Assembly: GCA_028023455.1 (NCBI GenBank)
Contig: JAQFVV010006272.1
Coordinates: forward strand, 5,259,217 to 5,323,216
Source of the DNA: Epiperipatus broadwayi
Taxonomy: Eukaryota > Onychophora > Udeonychophora > Euonychophora > Peripatidae
Reading direction: 5' to 3'
DNA: 64,000 nt
The notes beneath the pieces were generated by a model, which saw only the letters and a list, made by a program, of their open reading frames with translations, searched no databases and was not told where the DNA came from. Made by a program: the position numbers and the translations under genes. Numbering within the stretch: the stretch's first letter is position 1; each line of letters opens with the position of its first letter. This document shows positions 11,430-25,253 of the stretch, one piece after another.

Positions 11430-12640
11430 ATTTACAATTTTGTGATGCTTTTATCAGTTGATTTTTGCTCATTATTTTCATGTTTTGCTTCCTCTTCTGG
11501 CTTATTTCACTTTATTTTCTGTTTTATCTTCCTTTGGGGGTGATTTTTCTTAATATTAGTGTGTCAATCTCAATTTGTTAGCTTGTGATTTTGTTTTCTA
11601 TATTATTGTCAGACTTGTCAATACTCCCATCACATTATTCCATTTCTTCTGCATTGTCTATTTCATCTAATTTTAGGTCATCATATTTCTCAATATCTAA
11701 GAAATTATTGATTCCCTTTCACCACAACTTGAACTATGATGGCTTTTTTGACATATAACATTTATGTCCCATTCTTTAAATAAGTTCACATGTATGGAAA
11801 TTTATCAATTGTAATGATATAGGGTATGTTATCTGTTTTTTTCCATTTTTAAACAAAACTCGAAGCTATTCATATGCATGGTCTTATTGCCAATTTTGAC
11901 TGTTGCTCTCTTCAATTCAAGAATTTTAGCAATATTTTGTAGCGCATTAAAAAATATTTTTTCGTCAAAACACATGGGTGTGTGAATTATTCTTTACGAA
12001 AAGATGGGTTTTTTGAGACATATTTTTCTTCCATTTATGGATTTAATCATATTTTCAGATTTTGTCTTTAATAGTTACATATACATTCGATTAAAAAAAG
12101 ACCTTTGGAAGGCAACAGAGATACATAGTTAATTTTGTCAACTAGGTCTATTTTCTTCAAGACCTCTACATAATCAGAATAAGACGGACAGATAAACAAG
12201 TATTCTTCCATTTCTGCATCTATAGTGAACAATTGAAGTTTCTAGAGTTCTCACATCATTAGATGCTTTTCACCAATAATTGTTTAGTTTTGTAGCACAT
12301 TTATTCAAATGTTATTTAAGTTTATTTTGAATGTAGATCTACTATTTTGTTTCTGGCTATTATTGTATGTGATTCAGAGTTAAATACTGTTTCATCATAT
12401 TTGACTGTATTGATTTTTTTTTGTATACTGTCTTTTTCTCTTCAAAGATTGTTCACAATCTGTTTGCAAACTTTCACTACTAATTGCGTTGTTGTCATCA
12501 GCATCATTCACATTTCTGCCAACATTGTTTTATTCTTCCTCCATATAGTCAATATCATGGTTTGAAGAACTCATTTTTATTTTACCATTTGTTGTTTTTT
12601 GGTTAATATATTTAATGAACCCTTTATCTCAATTAATTAA
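11430..12640 (-). pseudogene. LINE ORF1 (gag-like) of the same element
   Basis: Upstream of ORF2 on the minus strand, broken frames read FDEKIFFNALQNIAKILELK, then RATVKIGNKTMHMNSFEFCL (about 11860-11965), then CELI-KEWDINVICQKSHHSSSCG, a degraded CCHC-like zinc knuckle (about 11715-11800), followed by a long acidic, Glu/Asp/Asn-rich linker to the ORF2 start. ORF1 proteins of Tx1/L1-type elements bind RNA and escort it. At least four frameshifts or stops are visible. Confidence 0.6.
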
Positions 12641-15600
12641 TACAATTTTATACTTGTAGATCTTTAAATCAATTCACCTTTTCTGCTCGTAGCACATGCA
12701 CCTATCTATTGATGTTTATCATTTTAGAGATGTTTCCCTAATAATATGCAGTATGGTAGATATGTTTTAAATAAATAACATCTGTAGTGGAAATATGGCT
12801 AGATACTCAGTCTGATAATCATTAATTAGGATATTAAGTTAACATTCATACATTTTTATAATTACATATATATCTAAAGGGGGGGGGGAATCATAGGCCC
12901 ATTGCATTTGGCATCAAGGTGCTAGGTAGTTTTAAAAAATATTGATTTCCATTTACATACCCTCATGTTTTTTATGGAGCCATTTCAAATACTGATTATT
13001 CAAGTTTATAATAGGTGGCAGAAGATTAAGTATAGTTTGTCCTGGTAAACATTGTTCCATCAGTCAGCATTACAGACCAAAAAACAAATCAAGATTATTC
13101 CATCTGCAGTAAATTGAAGTAAAAAAAACAGTTGTAAAATTATCTGCATTGATCTTTAGATAGGTTTGTTGCAAAAATTAAAAAAAAAAAAAATCTTTAT
13201 GGCGTCTGGATATAAGGTCTTGAGTATTAAAAATGATGGGAAACAGAATATTTTGTCCCCTCCTGCAATGCTGGATTAAATCGTGAGTGATTTAGAGCAA
13301 GATAGTTTAAATTTTTTTAATGATTATATTACATTTTTTTAATACATCACGTGAACCGATTCTCATAAAAAAAATTTAGGATTTATTTTTAAAAACAAAA
13401 ATTAACTAGGATTTAGTGGTCGTATTAATACCATTATCAGAATAATTTAATAGTTAACAGATAGTATTTTCATCTCGAAAGTTTATTATATTTATCAAAG
13501 ATATGTTATCCTCTCAATGAGAAATTAAAACAATCTATTTTAATAATAACAAACTGGATTTTAAAATAATAGATTGAAAAAAAAACTCCATGAATTTGTA
13601 TAATTGATATTTAGCTTTATTTACATTTTTCTCTCTTGAGCTTTTATTCTTTCTAAGCCCAAATTGTTTTTCACTAATCTATTATAAATGATACTTATTA
13701 CTTTCAGTAATATCTTAATTGCATGTGATCTTAAAACTTTTTTTTTTATTTATACAAACTTTTCTTAAATCTTTTTATTTCTAAAATTTTCAATATTTTT
13801 TGTCATATAATTATTGTATAACTTATTTTACCTGCATTGACCTTACTTATTTCTAAAAGAAAACAAAAGTTAAGGATTTATTTCTATCAGAAAATATTTA
13901 TTTTTCTTATCTTTTCAGTATCCCCACTCCCTGTACTATCTCATCATTCTTTACTATAGTTTTCTTTCCTCAAATAATATTCTGTGCATTATTATATTTA
14001 TAAATTAATACAACACATTATTATCATGAAGACAATATAAATTTCTAACAATTACATGATGACTTGTTGCTTCTTCAGCATAAAGGACTAATCAATTGTT
14101 ACCAACATTATTTTCTATCATGATTATCCAATATAGATATTGATTATAAGAGGTTGGGGGGGGGGGGGGTATCACATTGACAAAAAAAAATATTGATTCT
14201 CCTTTTATGAAGGATTGTTAGAGAAGAAAATATGTAACTCTGTACAGATTTCAATACAAAAGGTATAATCACCACATGACAAAAATATAAATGACACTTC
14301 AGATTTATCAAACCCGTATTTCTAGTTGTGAATCTCTTCATAGATATAAATTCAATAGATTAAAAATAATACATATATTTACTACTGCATACTTTAGATT
14401 TACTTAAATCTGATATATTTATTGTGAGGCACTCAATTGTCAAATCTAAATTAAGTTTTAAGTAGAAAAGTTCTTGGTGAAATGAAGATTTTTTTTGTAA
14501 ACAAATTGCACAGTACTCTTTTTTATTGCAAATAATTTTGGAATATTAAACTCAAATACCATATAATTAAAGAAAAAATGGAATAAAATACAGATCAAAA
14601 TTGGTCTAGATTATGTTACTATATAAAAACAAGCAAAATTATAATAATTTTCACATCAGCTCAGTTTGTTTCATTAATTAATATTAGATCAGCATCTTTA
14701 CTTTCAATTATTATCAATCAATCCACTGCATGACGATCTTGCCAAGTTTAATCCAGTTTCTCAAATTCATAACTTCTCTACATGACACCAACAAACTTTC
14801 TTTTATCTAATGTGGTCCATTTCTAGATCTTTTAAAATCTCTTGAAATCTGATTTAAAACTTCAATCCAGTTCTATTTTAGTTTCTTAATTCTTTAAATA
14901 TCTGTTTGTCCTCTCACCAAATATTTTGCTTGCTATCTTTTCTTGTTATTCCTAACATATATGAAATATTGTATATCTAGAAAATGCATTATAATTAAAA
15001 AGTTCATTTGTTACCAGCTAATACAATTTATTCAAAATTGATTTTTTGAAGTCTTTTAAAGAGAAATATAGTTTTATTTCAAAAATCTTTTAATAAATTT
15101 ATGTATTATTATATTATGAATTGTAAGACTTATTTTTGAATAGATCAGTATGGTAATTTTAATTTTGTCAAACCATAATATTATAAATGATATATTGTAA
15201 GTCAAATAAATAGTAAATAAAGCTATGAAATAAATGGTCTCCACATTGCAGATAAGCCAAAATTGTAATCAATCAAGAATAATTCATTAAGGTTTTACAA
15301 AACCCTGCTTAACTAATAAGAAAATAAATCTATCAATGTAACATAATATTTATTTGCTTTAAAAGTCTAAATGTAAATGTATATTAATGAGATCTCAGAG
15401 TTATGAAAGATAACTATAACTGTGTAATGTATAGAAGAGTAAATAAATCTAAGAATAATTAATTATATGACTAGCGGATTCTCTCAAGATTTTTTTAAAT
15501 GTACATAAATCAGATTTAATGTTAACTCAGAGTTTTAATAAAATATTAATTATAATAAAACTTCATTCAATATAGCTGGATAATGGATACTTTATTGTAT

Positions 15601-17045
15601 CCAAACTATATCCTACAATAATTAAACCTTAATATTTAAAATATAAATGCTAATAATGGTAACTACTATTAATAACATTACCTTTTAGTAAATGTGTAAA
15701 TTTAAATAAATAAAATATAGTATCATGTGACCATAGACTACCAATTAGATGATTGCAAAAAATCTTTAATAAAATATAAGCAATCATATATTTTCTTGGA
15801 TTTGGAATATAAAATTTTAATATTTAACATAACTATATTTACTATAATGTGAATATATACTACACATGTGGTTGGATGAGTCATATATTAAAGGAAGGTT
15901 GTTTACCATAGCATCAAAATAACTTTTAAATAATAATTACTTAATATATGGCATTGTTTTATTTGATTTTTATTTAACCTTTATGTAATCAGTCTTTTAA
16001 AACATGAGCTTATATCATACAAGACATCATTTCATGGTATCTTAATAAATATATTTACCCTATTATCCATGATACAAAATATGCCTAACACAAGCTAAAT
16101 ATAAATCACTAGGTTTTCTCCACTGCGTGATATTAAAATACAGTACTATTATGACCTTGCACATGTCAATTATACTAAATATAAAGTCATCAGGAGCACA
16201 ATTTCCTCTAGTAAATAACCATAGTACATAAAATACAGGAATACACTTCATATGTGGCATTACAATAAATATGAATCATCAGGAGCATAATTTCCTCTGC
16301 TGATTGGCAGTAACACATAAAATCTAACAACTCATTGCCATGGATTCTAAAACAATTATCTTTTAAACTTCAAATACTCAAGCTACATATAATTACAAAG
16401 CATAAGTACAAACAGTACTACTTCAATACTTTCAAAGTTATACAGAGTAATAATAAGAAACTTAACTCTTTTAAATAATACGATTAAAGCATATAACAAT
16501 ACCTCAATGCAATAGACTAGAATTATTATCATAAAAACCAATAAAACAAGATGCTATTTAAAATAAATCATCACAAATATTAAATGAACTATAAATTTTA
16601 AACAAATAACTACACTATAAAATAAATATGCGCACACACAAATAATGTCACAATATTAAATATAATTATCTACTTCAACCATAAAATATCTGCAAGCCCA
16701 AGTCATGATTTTCCATCCTTTCAGCAGCTGTCATTATGAAGATTTATAAAACACAATAAATAAATTCCAGAAATTAAAGTTCTTTAACTCTCATGAAAAT
16801 ATTATTATAATCTTCAGTACTTCTGTACATGAAATTCAAAGAATAATGTAATCAATTTATTTCAAAATAAATCATTTATACAATATAATAATTTATCTTT
16901 TAAAATAAATCCATTAGGGCAGTAGTTGGCGCAATATGTAATATCCAAAATATACTTTCTCCATTTATTAATATAGTATAAAATTAGTAATGTGCTTTAT
17001 GGCAATTTTAACAGATTTTGACATTTAAAGGAAAACATTTTTATT
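12641..17045. other. A+T-rich intergenic DNA, no gene recognised
   Basis: It holds poly-G runs (about 12880-12888 and G13 at 14157-14169) and many A/T homopolymers. A slightly more complex block lies at 12880-13300 with no readable protein. Short frames such as 14144-14341 are low complexity and derive from the homopolymers. Confidence 0.5.
16165..16325. repeat. two direct repeats, about 57 bp each, 98 bp apart
   Basis: ATCAGGAGCACAATTTCCTC (16188) recurs as ATCAGGAGCATAATTTCCTC (16277). Both are followed by a diverged stretch ending ACATAAAAT. They are either two relic copies of one repeat or a local tandem duplication. The intervening open frame on the minus strand (16063-16260) is not credible as a gene. 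Confidence 0.6.
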
Positions 17046-17074
17046 ACATTAATTTATAGTAATTTTATCTGGAA

Positions 17075-17760
17075 TTTGTGAGTTTTTCAGTAAATCAAGA
17101 TGGCAACCGTATTTTTGACAAATCTACAGTTTTGGCGGCCCTAAAAAATGTTTACAAAAAAATGCCTGTGAGGAAACATCTATTTAATATTTACATTTTA
17201 TTTTTTATTAGTTATTTAAAAAGGAGAGATAATTAATTAAAATATTTACAGTTTACTTTCTTTTTTGTATTATATTATTAACAGAAAAATAAAAAAAATA
17301 TATAAATACAATGCTTACACTTTATTCATGTCGGTGTCATGTCATGATCATTAATGCACATTTTTTGGGAGGGCAGGATCCTGTACCTTTGGAAATAGTC
17401 CACTGCATACATTATGTGACAGGAAGGTCCCAACTTTTTATCATTATGACAATTTACCAAAAAAAAAAAAAAACTACTGACAAAAAAAAACATGCTAAAT
17501 TGAATCAAAATATGATAATGTTAAAAGTATCTCATCACCTCTCACGTAATAAGTAAAAAAAAATGAAATAAAACTACTTAATAAACTTTATCAGAACTTA
17601 TTCCTTTTTTTAAATTTAATAATAAATTTATTAGTTTTGTTTTAATTTAACAACTAATACATCTTTGGTAGATTATAGGCCCTCAAAACTGTACATTTAT
17701 TAAAAATACAGCCTGCCATCTTGATTTACAAGAAAATTCATAAGTACCCTTTATCTTTAA
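17075..17760. mobile_element. putative non-autonomous DNA element with about 70-bp terminal inverted repeats
   Basis: AAATCAAGATGGCAACCGTA (17093) and GACAAATCTACAGTTTTGGC (17118) are matched in inverted orientation by the complement at about 17735-17660 (AAATCAAGATGGCAGGCTGT, then AATAAATGTACAGTTTTGAG). The interior includes a slightly richer patch at 17325-17450 (open frame with HFLGGQDPVPLEIVHCIHYV) of unknown origin. No transposase motif is visible. Half of this inverted sequence also recurs near 17868-17890 (AACAAATCTACAGTTTTAAG), suggesting a third partial copy. Confidence 0.55.
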
Positions 17761-20700
17761 AATATATTAGGAATATAGATGTTTGCATAATAGATTATCC
17801 ATAAGAAATTGTTTTCTATTTTTAGTAAATAAATTATATAATTAATAGCATTTCTTCTAGTAATTTAACAAATCTACAGTTTTAAGACAAAAACATTTTG
17901 ATTCCATTAATGTGAATTTTTTTAATGTTACAAAATCTCCAGATGTTGTTTATTCATAGTGATAATCTTAAAAGATACATTTTAGTAATAATTCTATGCA
18001 AATCTACTAAACTCTTTTATCTTTGACATCAGGATTTCACTGGTTTAGATGGACATATATGTATTCACATACAAGAACCAAATCCTTGTCAAGAAAGGCA
18101 GCATTCCTTACAATAAAAATTATTTTTAAAAATTAGATAATATTTAACAATATTAAAAATGTACATATTTCAACAAAATTTAAATATCCAAGTTGTAAAT
18201 ATCAAAATGAATTATCCTTACTTTATTTATTTGTCCTCACAATAACTAATATTTTAAAATTAAAATAATAACTTCATATTAAAAATTTTAACAGTATTCC
18301 ATTAAATTTTAAAATAGATAAACATAGAATAAAATATATGTGCACACATACATATACATGTTCAAGCATTAAATTAAGATTACATTAACTACTATATATC
18401 AAATTTAATATTATGTATAAATTAATATGATTATTGCTTTAAGCCATTCATTCCATATTTAAAATATTGTATTTTTATATTGTATTATCCTTCTATTAAA
18501 CTTTATTTAGTATATGTTTACATTAAAAATAACTATTTTACCACTTTATCGCAATTTACAAATTTATAATGTATGACATATTGAAATAGTGAAGATCGTT
18601 TTATAAAGTATAAAACTTAAATATTATTATTTTTATATTGAGCCAACAAAAATTTTAGACTATATTTACAATTGCATTTTAGAATGATTACCATATCGAA
18701 CGAGTCAAAATATGAGATATTCTTCAAACTCTGCATTATACTATTCATTAAGGGGAAGGTTCGTTTGTTTTGATTCAATCCCATTTATTAATTCAGATAA
18801 ACAAAAGTCTATAACTCTTTAACTTAAATATGAACTTGAATAAATAAACACAGAACAGGACCAATAAAAAGAAATGGAATTAATATTTGGTTGAATAAGA
18901 ATAAGAATACAGATTGTAACTTTCAGAATATTTTCATACTTCATAAAGTTTGAGAGCCTTCTTGGATTTTTTTGATTGTGTCTTGATAAAATATTAAATT
19001 GTTTATATTAAATTTTACATCACATAATTATCGTTTGAGAGAAATTGCATCAATTTTACAGTATATTTTTTTAATGAAAATTATCTCAAAAGTTTGCATA
19101 AAAAAAGTTTATTAAAGATTTTTTTTTTTTCATTTTTCTTTTATATATTTATATTATATATAAAATACTATAGACAAAATATTTTTGGTTTTTCTTTTTG
19201 AATAAAATTAGTTTAATTTATTATTGATTCAAATAAATGTAAAAATTATATATTGTAAATATAAAAAATAGGCCTTGTGGAAGCTCCACAAATTGGGCCA
19301 GTTAAATTGTAATTATCACGCAAAAAAGTATTGTCAATAATCATGGATTGGGATGTGAAAGTGTAATTGTGAGTTTGTTATGAAAGAGAGCAAACAATGA
19401 GAGCCTTATAGAGAGAAAGAGTATTAATGTATCATTTATGTAAGTATGCAAACATCAATGTGGAGTAAAGGGAATTTTATTACATCCAAATAATAATTAA
19501 TTCAACTAGAGATGTTGGAGTTCAAATTTAATCAAAAAAATTTATGTTTCCTTATAACTTAATTTACATCTTTATGTTGATATTAACCTGGTGGTTTCTT
19601 AGATATACCCTTTGAACTATATGAATGAGTATTAAAAATTAATATACAAAACCCGTTTGAGTGCCATGGTTAAATTTAATGCTTGTTACACATAATAGTA
19701 CTCCTCTGCTAAATGGTCATAGTCAAAACAATAATTTCTTAGGGTTCAAGTATACCCAAGACAATTAATCTATTATGCATCAATTAATATTACAAAATAT
19801 ATAAAAGACTTCAAATTTAAAATAAAATAATAAAGTTTATTTACAAACAAGCAAAATAAATAGATAAATAACAAATGAATATATTAGATTGCCTTTGGAA
19901 ATATATATAAGTATGGAATTGTTATCTTTATTATGTTGATAAAAAAAAAAGTATGCATATTCTCAAAGTAATAATATTTACATTTGATAATCGTATTCAT
20001 TCTTTAAGCTTGACATCTATTTATATGCAGAAATGAATAAACAGATAATCATCTTAAAAAAAAAAAAAAGAATGTACCTCTATCACACTTGAATATTAAC
20101 TCATGAATATCATATATGCATTGTATAAACACTGTATGATGCTCCATTCCATAAATGTCTTAAAACAATTATTTGAAATTAATTTGTTCATTAAGTGGAA
20201 TATACTGATCATTTTTGAAAGTTCTGTAGCTTTTAATAATGAAATAAAATAGAATGATATAGAACTTCAGCTAGAATAGAATAAAAACTTTTATTGCTAA
20301 AATATAATAACAGAGTGTTGTAACTTACATACTTTGCGATGGTTTTTATTTTCATTTATATGTAGAAGTTGTTGTTGGTATAATCCTTTGGTAATAACAA
20401 TGATGATGACCTAAATGTATTCATGGCCAGGTATTTCTTGGTGAGGAAGATAATCCTAGAAGCCTCTTAAGAACTTCAACCTGCAACAAACATATTCCTC
20501 CCTATTGCAGTAGTTCATTTTCTTATACTTAAAAAAAAAATCTATAAAATTTTATTCATGTCTGAAGAATGCTAATTCAATTTTTAGAATGTCTTTTTGT
20601 TAAACATCTCACATGTGTATTCTTTGAGTTCATGTTCTGTACTCTTTCATAGATTTAATTATGTACTTTTAAATTTCATTGCAAGATCTTTCAATAATAT

Positions 20701-21486
20701 TATTCTCAATAATTTTAAGAAGATAAAAAAAAAAATAGCGTACTAATTTTTTTGAGAAATACCTTTTATATATTTTATTGTTTATAATAATATTATATTT
20801 CCCCTTTCTTATATATAAAAGTAACTCCTTTTTGACTTGTATGCATGCAAACCAATTGTATATACACCTCACTCATACATACGTAAAATGTATTAAATGG
20901 CATGTATTTTTTATTGATTTATCACCTTTTTTCATTTAGTTTTTAACACGAATGATTAAGATGTTCATGTTTTATAAAATAAAATATATATTAGATATTA
21001 TCCTAAACTATATACAGTATGTTAATAAGTAAGCTCTTCAAGTAAGGGGTTTTCCTTTATAATCCATTTCTTAGGATTAAACAATTTTTTTTTTTTAATG
21101 CAGATCACTAACTTACAGTCACAATATATATTTAAAATAAAACTTTATTATAGCTTTTTATATTCAGTTCATCTTGAGATGATTTTCATATAAAAATGTA
21201 GTACAAAATTGATATTATTTCTCTTCCTATACCTATTGCTATATTTTTACAAAAGATATTAAATAAGAAAATTTTGTGGTAGTCTTAATTTCAATTCTCC
21301 TTAAATAAAATATTAATTCCTTTACTCATTTATGACCCCCCCCCCCCAATAAAACACACTTTCTTTCCCTACATTTTAAGATAATCTATTAATAATAAAA
21401 TTTTCATTCATAGTTTTTGAAATAGTTTACAATTATAATAAGATAAAATTCTCCAACATTTAAATATTAGAAGAAATAAGATGTGA

Positions 21487-21600
21487 TATGTTGGGACTAT
21501 TTCCATCATTTATGAGTGAATGTTGAATGTACAGAAAATTTTAAACTTTCCAAGAACAATCAACTTGTTAGTAATAACACACAAACCTTCAGACAAATAT
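21487..21600 (-). repeat. diverged copy of the SINE-like repeat seen at 41592-41822
   Basis: On the minus strand it reads GTTTGTGTGTTATTACTAAC...CTGTACATTCAACATTCAC...ATGATGGAAATAGTCC. This is collinear with the body of the tRNA-headed copy (GTGTGCTATTTACTACTAA...CAGACATTCAATACTTAT...ATGATGGAAATGGTCC). The tRNA-like head is not recognisable here. Confidence 0.5.
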
Positions 21601-24600
21601 TGGAAGAAATAATTTGACATGTCTTGACAATAGTGTTACTTATTTAGATAAAGAAACAATAACTGCACAGAGTAACATGCCCTTCAATTCAATCCTCTGA
21701 CTCACTGATCATATCTTAACAATGCAAAGCACACATATATATACAGTATTATGGATTTTATATGCTAATAAAGTAAAGCTTTAACAATTTCAAAATAATT
21801 AATTAAATATATATAAAAAAAGTGTGAATTTAAATTATTATAAATAAATATAATTGTATTAGAATAAATTTATTATTAAATGTTTACTCAATTTTATCAC
21901 AAACTTCAGTTATTTTCAGAAATTTATGGCAATTTTTATATAATACATAAGTCCATGCACTTTGATCAAATATATACTTTATTTTAGTAGATTTAATTTT
22001 CCAAGAATGTATTTTTTTATAATTAGTCTTAATTCTTTTACAGATAGGATGTTAAGTTAGGCCATGTAATGCTAACTAGATAAAGATGCATAATTTGTTG
22101 GGTATAAATATAAAATTTTTATTTATTATCCTCATTAGAAGATATACTTCCTATTTCCATTAGCACTAAAAATGCCTGCTACTTAAAAAAAAAAAAAAAA
22201 AATATTTTCTAGATATCAAGAACTTTGAATTTAGCTTATTTACATGGGTGGTGTGCAATCAAGAAAATTCCAAAAATGCTTTAAATTATATAAAAATTTC
22301 TGTCTCTTGCTCTGATATTCATAAACTATCTATGGTTAAGATCACCTATCATTTTTTTCTTTTTCTTCTTTTCACTCTTTCAGTTCTTTCTGAGAAAAAC
22401 ATCTATCTCCAGACATATTCTTTTTTTAAATTTCTTTAAATATCTTTTTAATATCTCAATATGTCTAATTTTATCTATTGATTTAAGCATTGTATTTCTT
22501 TCAAAACTGTGTTTCAAAAAATCTTAAATAACTATTTCCCCACTCTTCTTTATAAATCATGTTTCTTCTACATTCAAAATTATATTCCAGACAAAATATT
22601 TTACAATTTTTTTTTAGAATTCCAAGTTCAATAATTCACAAAATAAAATGATTACAATAAAAATCTTCTTTAACTTCTGCAGTTCTCATATTCGTTATCT
22701 GTAACATAATATTATGTATATATAAATCTTTTCATTTCAAAATAATACTATAAAGTTGAGAATTTCTAAGCAAGCCTAGTATTTTTTCTAGATAACTGAC
22801 TTCATAGCCAACCCAGTTCATCACATACTTACTGAATTGTGAATGGATATTTAATGATTATTATCTGGATAATAATATAATAATCTAAGAAAACAAATAA
22901 CTGTCAATATGCTGGTCCTAAACAGAAATATGATCGTAATATCATGTAGTCTCTTCAGTAATGAAGACATGATATTCTTTCAGACACTGACTCCATGGTT
23001 TACCATACCTTAATTTTAATGGTAGATAAATTTAACATGCTAAAAAAGAACATTTGAAAAAAAAAAACAAAAAAAAAATTTTCATTCCGTCAGATTTTAC
23101 CATTATTATAATTCCAAAAAAAAAAAAAATTGTAGTAACAAGCTGATTTAATTTACTTCAGTATATTTAAATGTTTTTATTTTATACATTTATAAAAATA
23201 AAATACATTATGGATAGATAAAATAAATAAACCTCAGTCTATAATAAAAAATAACAGCTTCATTAATATTTAAATAAATCAAAACAACAAAAGCTTTTAT
23301 ATAACTTTTTTATTATGTTTGTTGCCAGTTTTTTTTTTCATTTACAGAAAATCTTTTAAATGAATAATAGAATATATTTTAATATATGAACTTAATTTTT
23401 TATATCTTCTTGATTTATTTATTAATAATAATAATAAAAATTTACATATACAGCAAACAGAATATTTTACTATGTAAAAAAAAAATTCTGTGACTAAATG
23501 GCCATCATTAAAAATTTAAACCATCTTTCAAACAATAACAACAGAAATTATTGCATCACGCTATTATGAGATCATCCCATCTATGTTGAGATGTTCAACT
23601 GAAATTTTATAATCTTGGCTGGTTTATGGCACTTCAAAGTAAGTCACTTTTTTTTTGTATTCTTTTAATATTTATATTTACAGCAACAGCAGAAAATAGT
23701 AAAAAATCTTTTTATTAATATATAGCATTTAAGATTTTCGTATTTGTTTTCTATTGTTATTTAATTTAATTAGGTCTTTGAAGATACTAGATAAACATAG
23801 TGGATGACGTTTAATTTAGATATGATTTTTTTTAAAAAAAGATCTGTTTTATGGTAGATAGACTTTTGAATTAATAATTTGAAAAGCTGAAGCTTCACCC
23901 TAAAAAAAAAAATTACTTTTAACATTTATATTTTACTTTTTTAAAAATTGGAAACCTAATTTTAAAAAAAAATAATAATTTTTTTTTAATGAGAAACTTT
24001 TTAAAAAATACAAGCAAATGTTAAATTTTTTTCCTCCAATGATAAATAGTATTCAAGTTAAAATTTTTCAATAGACTGATTGTACATTTCTTTTCACATT
24101 ACTATTCATGAATTTCTAATAATTTTGGAAACTCCAACAAGTGTTAGTGACCAGCACCATGATTTTTCAAAAGTACAATCTTTTGAGTATTATACACAAG
24201 ATGACTCATATATATATATATTTTTTATCGCTCTGTCTGATAAAAAAAAAAAGATAAAATTCTCAAAATAAAATCAAATTTCTAAAAAGAAAGAAAAAGA
24301 ATTATAAAACAAAATTATGGACCCCCCCCCTCCTTTTTCAAATACAGGTATTCAAAAACTGATGAGTAGCAAGTACTATAGCCACTACCAAATGGATAAT
24401 AATTATACTAATAATTTTTTTCCTTACAATAATGAAAGATGTTTTTATTTTTACAAATGGAATAGATCTAATGGAAACCTTTAATGAAAAATGGAAATAT
24501 ACTTTAGAAAATATATATATAGGCACATCACTGGTATAGAAAAAGATGGACGCAATAAACTTATATTTATGACTTGTTTAATTAAGCAAAATAAAACTGC

Positions 24601-24903
24601 ATTTTTAAATCAATATTTAAAAATAAAAGTGAAGAAGTTAAATTGCAATGATTTTGCTGCAGGACTGGAGGTACTAAATATCCACTAAGAAAGATTTATT
24701 CTTATAATCTTTATTCTTTTTTTACACACCCAAAAATAATAAAAAATAAAAATAAAGAAAAATGAGTATCTATACTCTCCAATCAATTATATAAAAAAAT
24801 CTAAATATCTGGAATGTCAAAATTTCTGGAAGATATATGAAAATTGCCATAGGCAGTTTAACTACTTTACAAAAAAGAGGCACTTCAAATACATTATCAC
24901 ACA

Positions 24904-24909
24904 TTTATT
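24904..24909 (-). promoter_or_regulatory. candidate polyadenylation signal for the SLK-like gene
   Basis: AATAAA lies on the minus strand about 215 bases after the stop codon, beside a C8 run and a T tract on the plus strand. Other AATAAA copies occur further on near 24700. In such A+T-rich DNA chance copies are common, so this is only a candidate. Confidence 0.25.
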
Positions 24910-25121
24910 TCCCCCCCCTTTTTTTTTTTTGTACAAACTCCAATAGATCTATTCCAAACAAGGGAACATTTCTAATGATTAATTTAAACTGGTTCTTTTA
25001 TGGGTATTGTTTTATAAATATAATTATTTATAAGAAGATAACCATGACTGTAGCATTCTGCTTTTTGTCAGTAAAGCTTCTTACTAATGAATATAGTTAA
25101 ATACAACACAGAGACAATTCT

Positions 25122-25253
25122 TCAGATTGCAGTTGTATCAGCATCACCAGTTCCACCATACAAGTGAGGACAGTTGCTATCTGGACTGAAGAGGGCTGTT
25201 CCATAAAATCGCTCCTGTTCCTCCCGCTGACGTGCAAATTCTTCTTCTAATTT
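25122..25253 (-). CDS. SLK: SLK/STK10-like kinase, terminal exon with stop codon
   Basis: This exon has 43 codons plus TGA (25122-25124). It begins KLEEEFARQREEQERFYGTA, continues LFSPDSNCPHLYGG and ends TGDADTTAI. The LEEEFARQREEQE-F segment matches the last conserved block of SLK/STK10. The short tail after it is lineage-specific, as in other members. The acceptor is TTTCAG|AAA, in phase 0 with the preceding exon. Local G+C is visibly higher than the flanks. Together the seven exons give 966 bp with no internal stop. Confidence 0.92.
   Translation of the reverse strand, partial: KLEEEFARQREEQERFYGTALFSPDSNCPHLYGGTGDADTTAI

Larger units (their letters stand above)
17770..25121. other. A+T-rich region 3' of the SLK-like gene, no gene recognised
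   Basis: I searched both strands for exon-like blocks and found none that hold up. Notable local sequence: a small hairpin TTGTGGA-AGC-TCCACAA near 19276, flanked by GGCC and GGGCC; a C14 run near 21337; C-runs near 24321 and 24911; a repeat piece at 21487-21600 (separate entry). Frames such as 20669-20872 and 24080-24271 are Lys/Ile/Phe-rich products of A+T composition. Confidence 0.5.

Noticed and set aside
17311-17556. 81-codon plus frame with HFLGGQDPVPLEIVHCIHYV
   Set aside because: It has no recognised domain, ends in a poly-Lys tract from a poly-A run, has an equally long frame on the other strand, and sits inside the inverted-repeat element.
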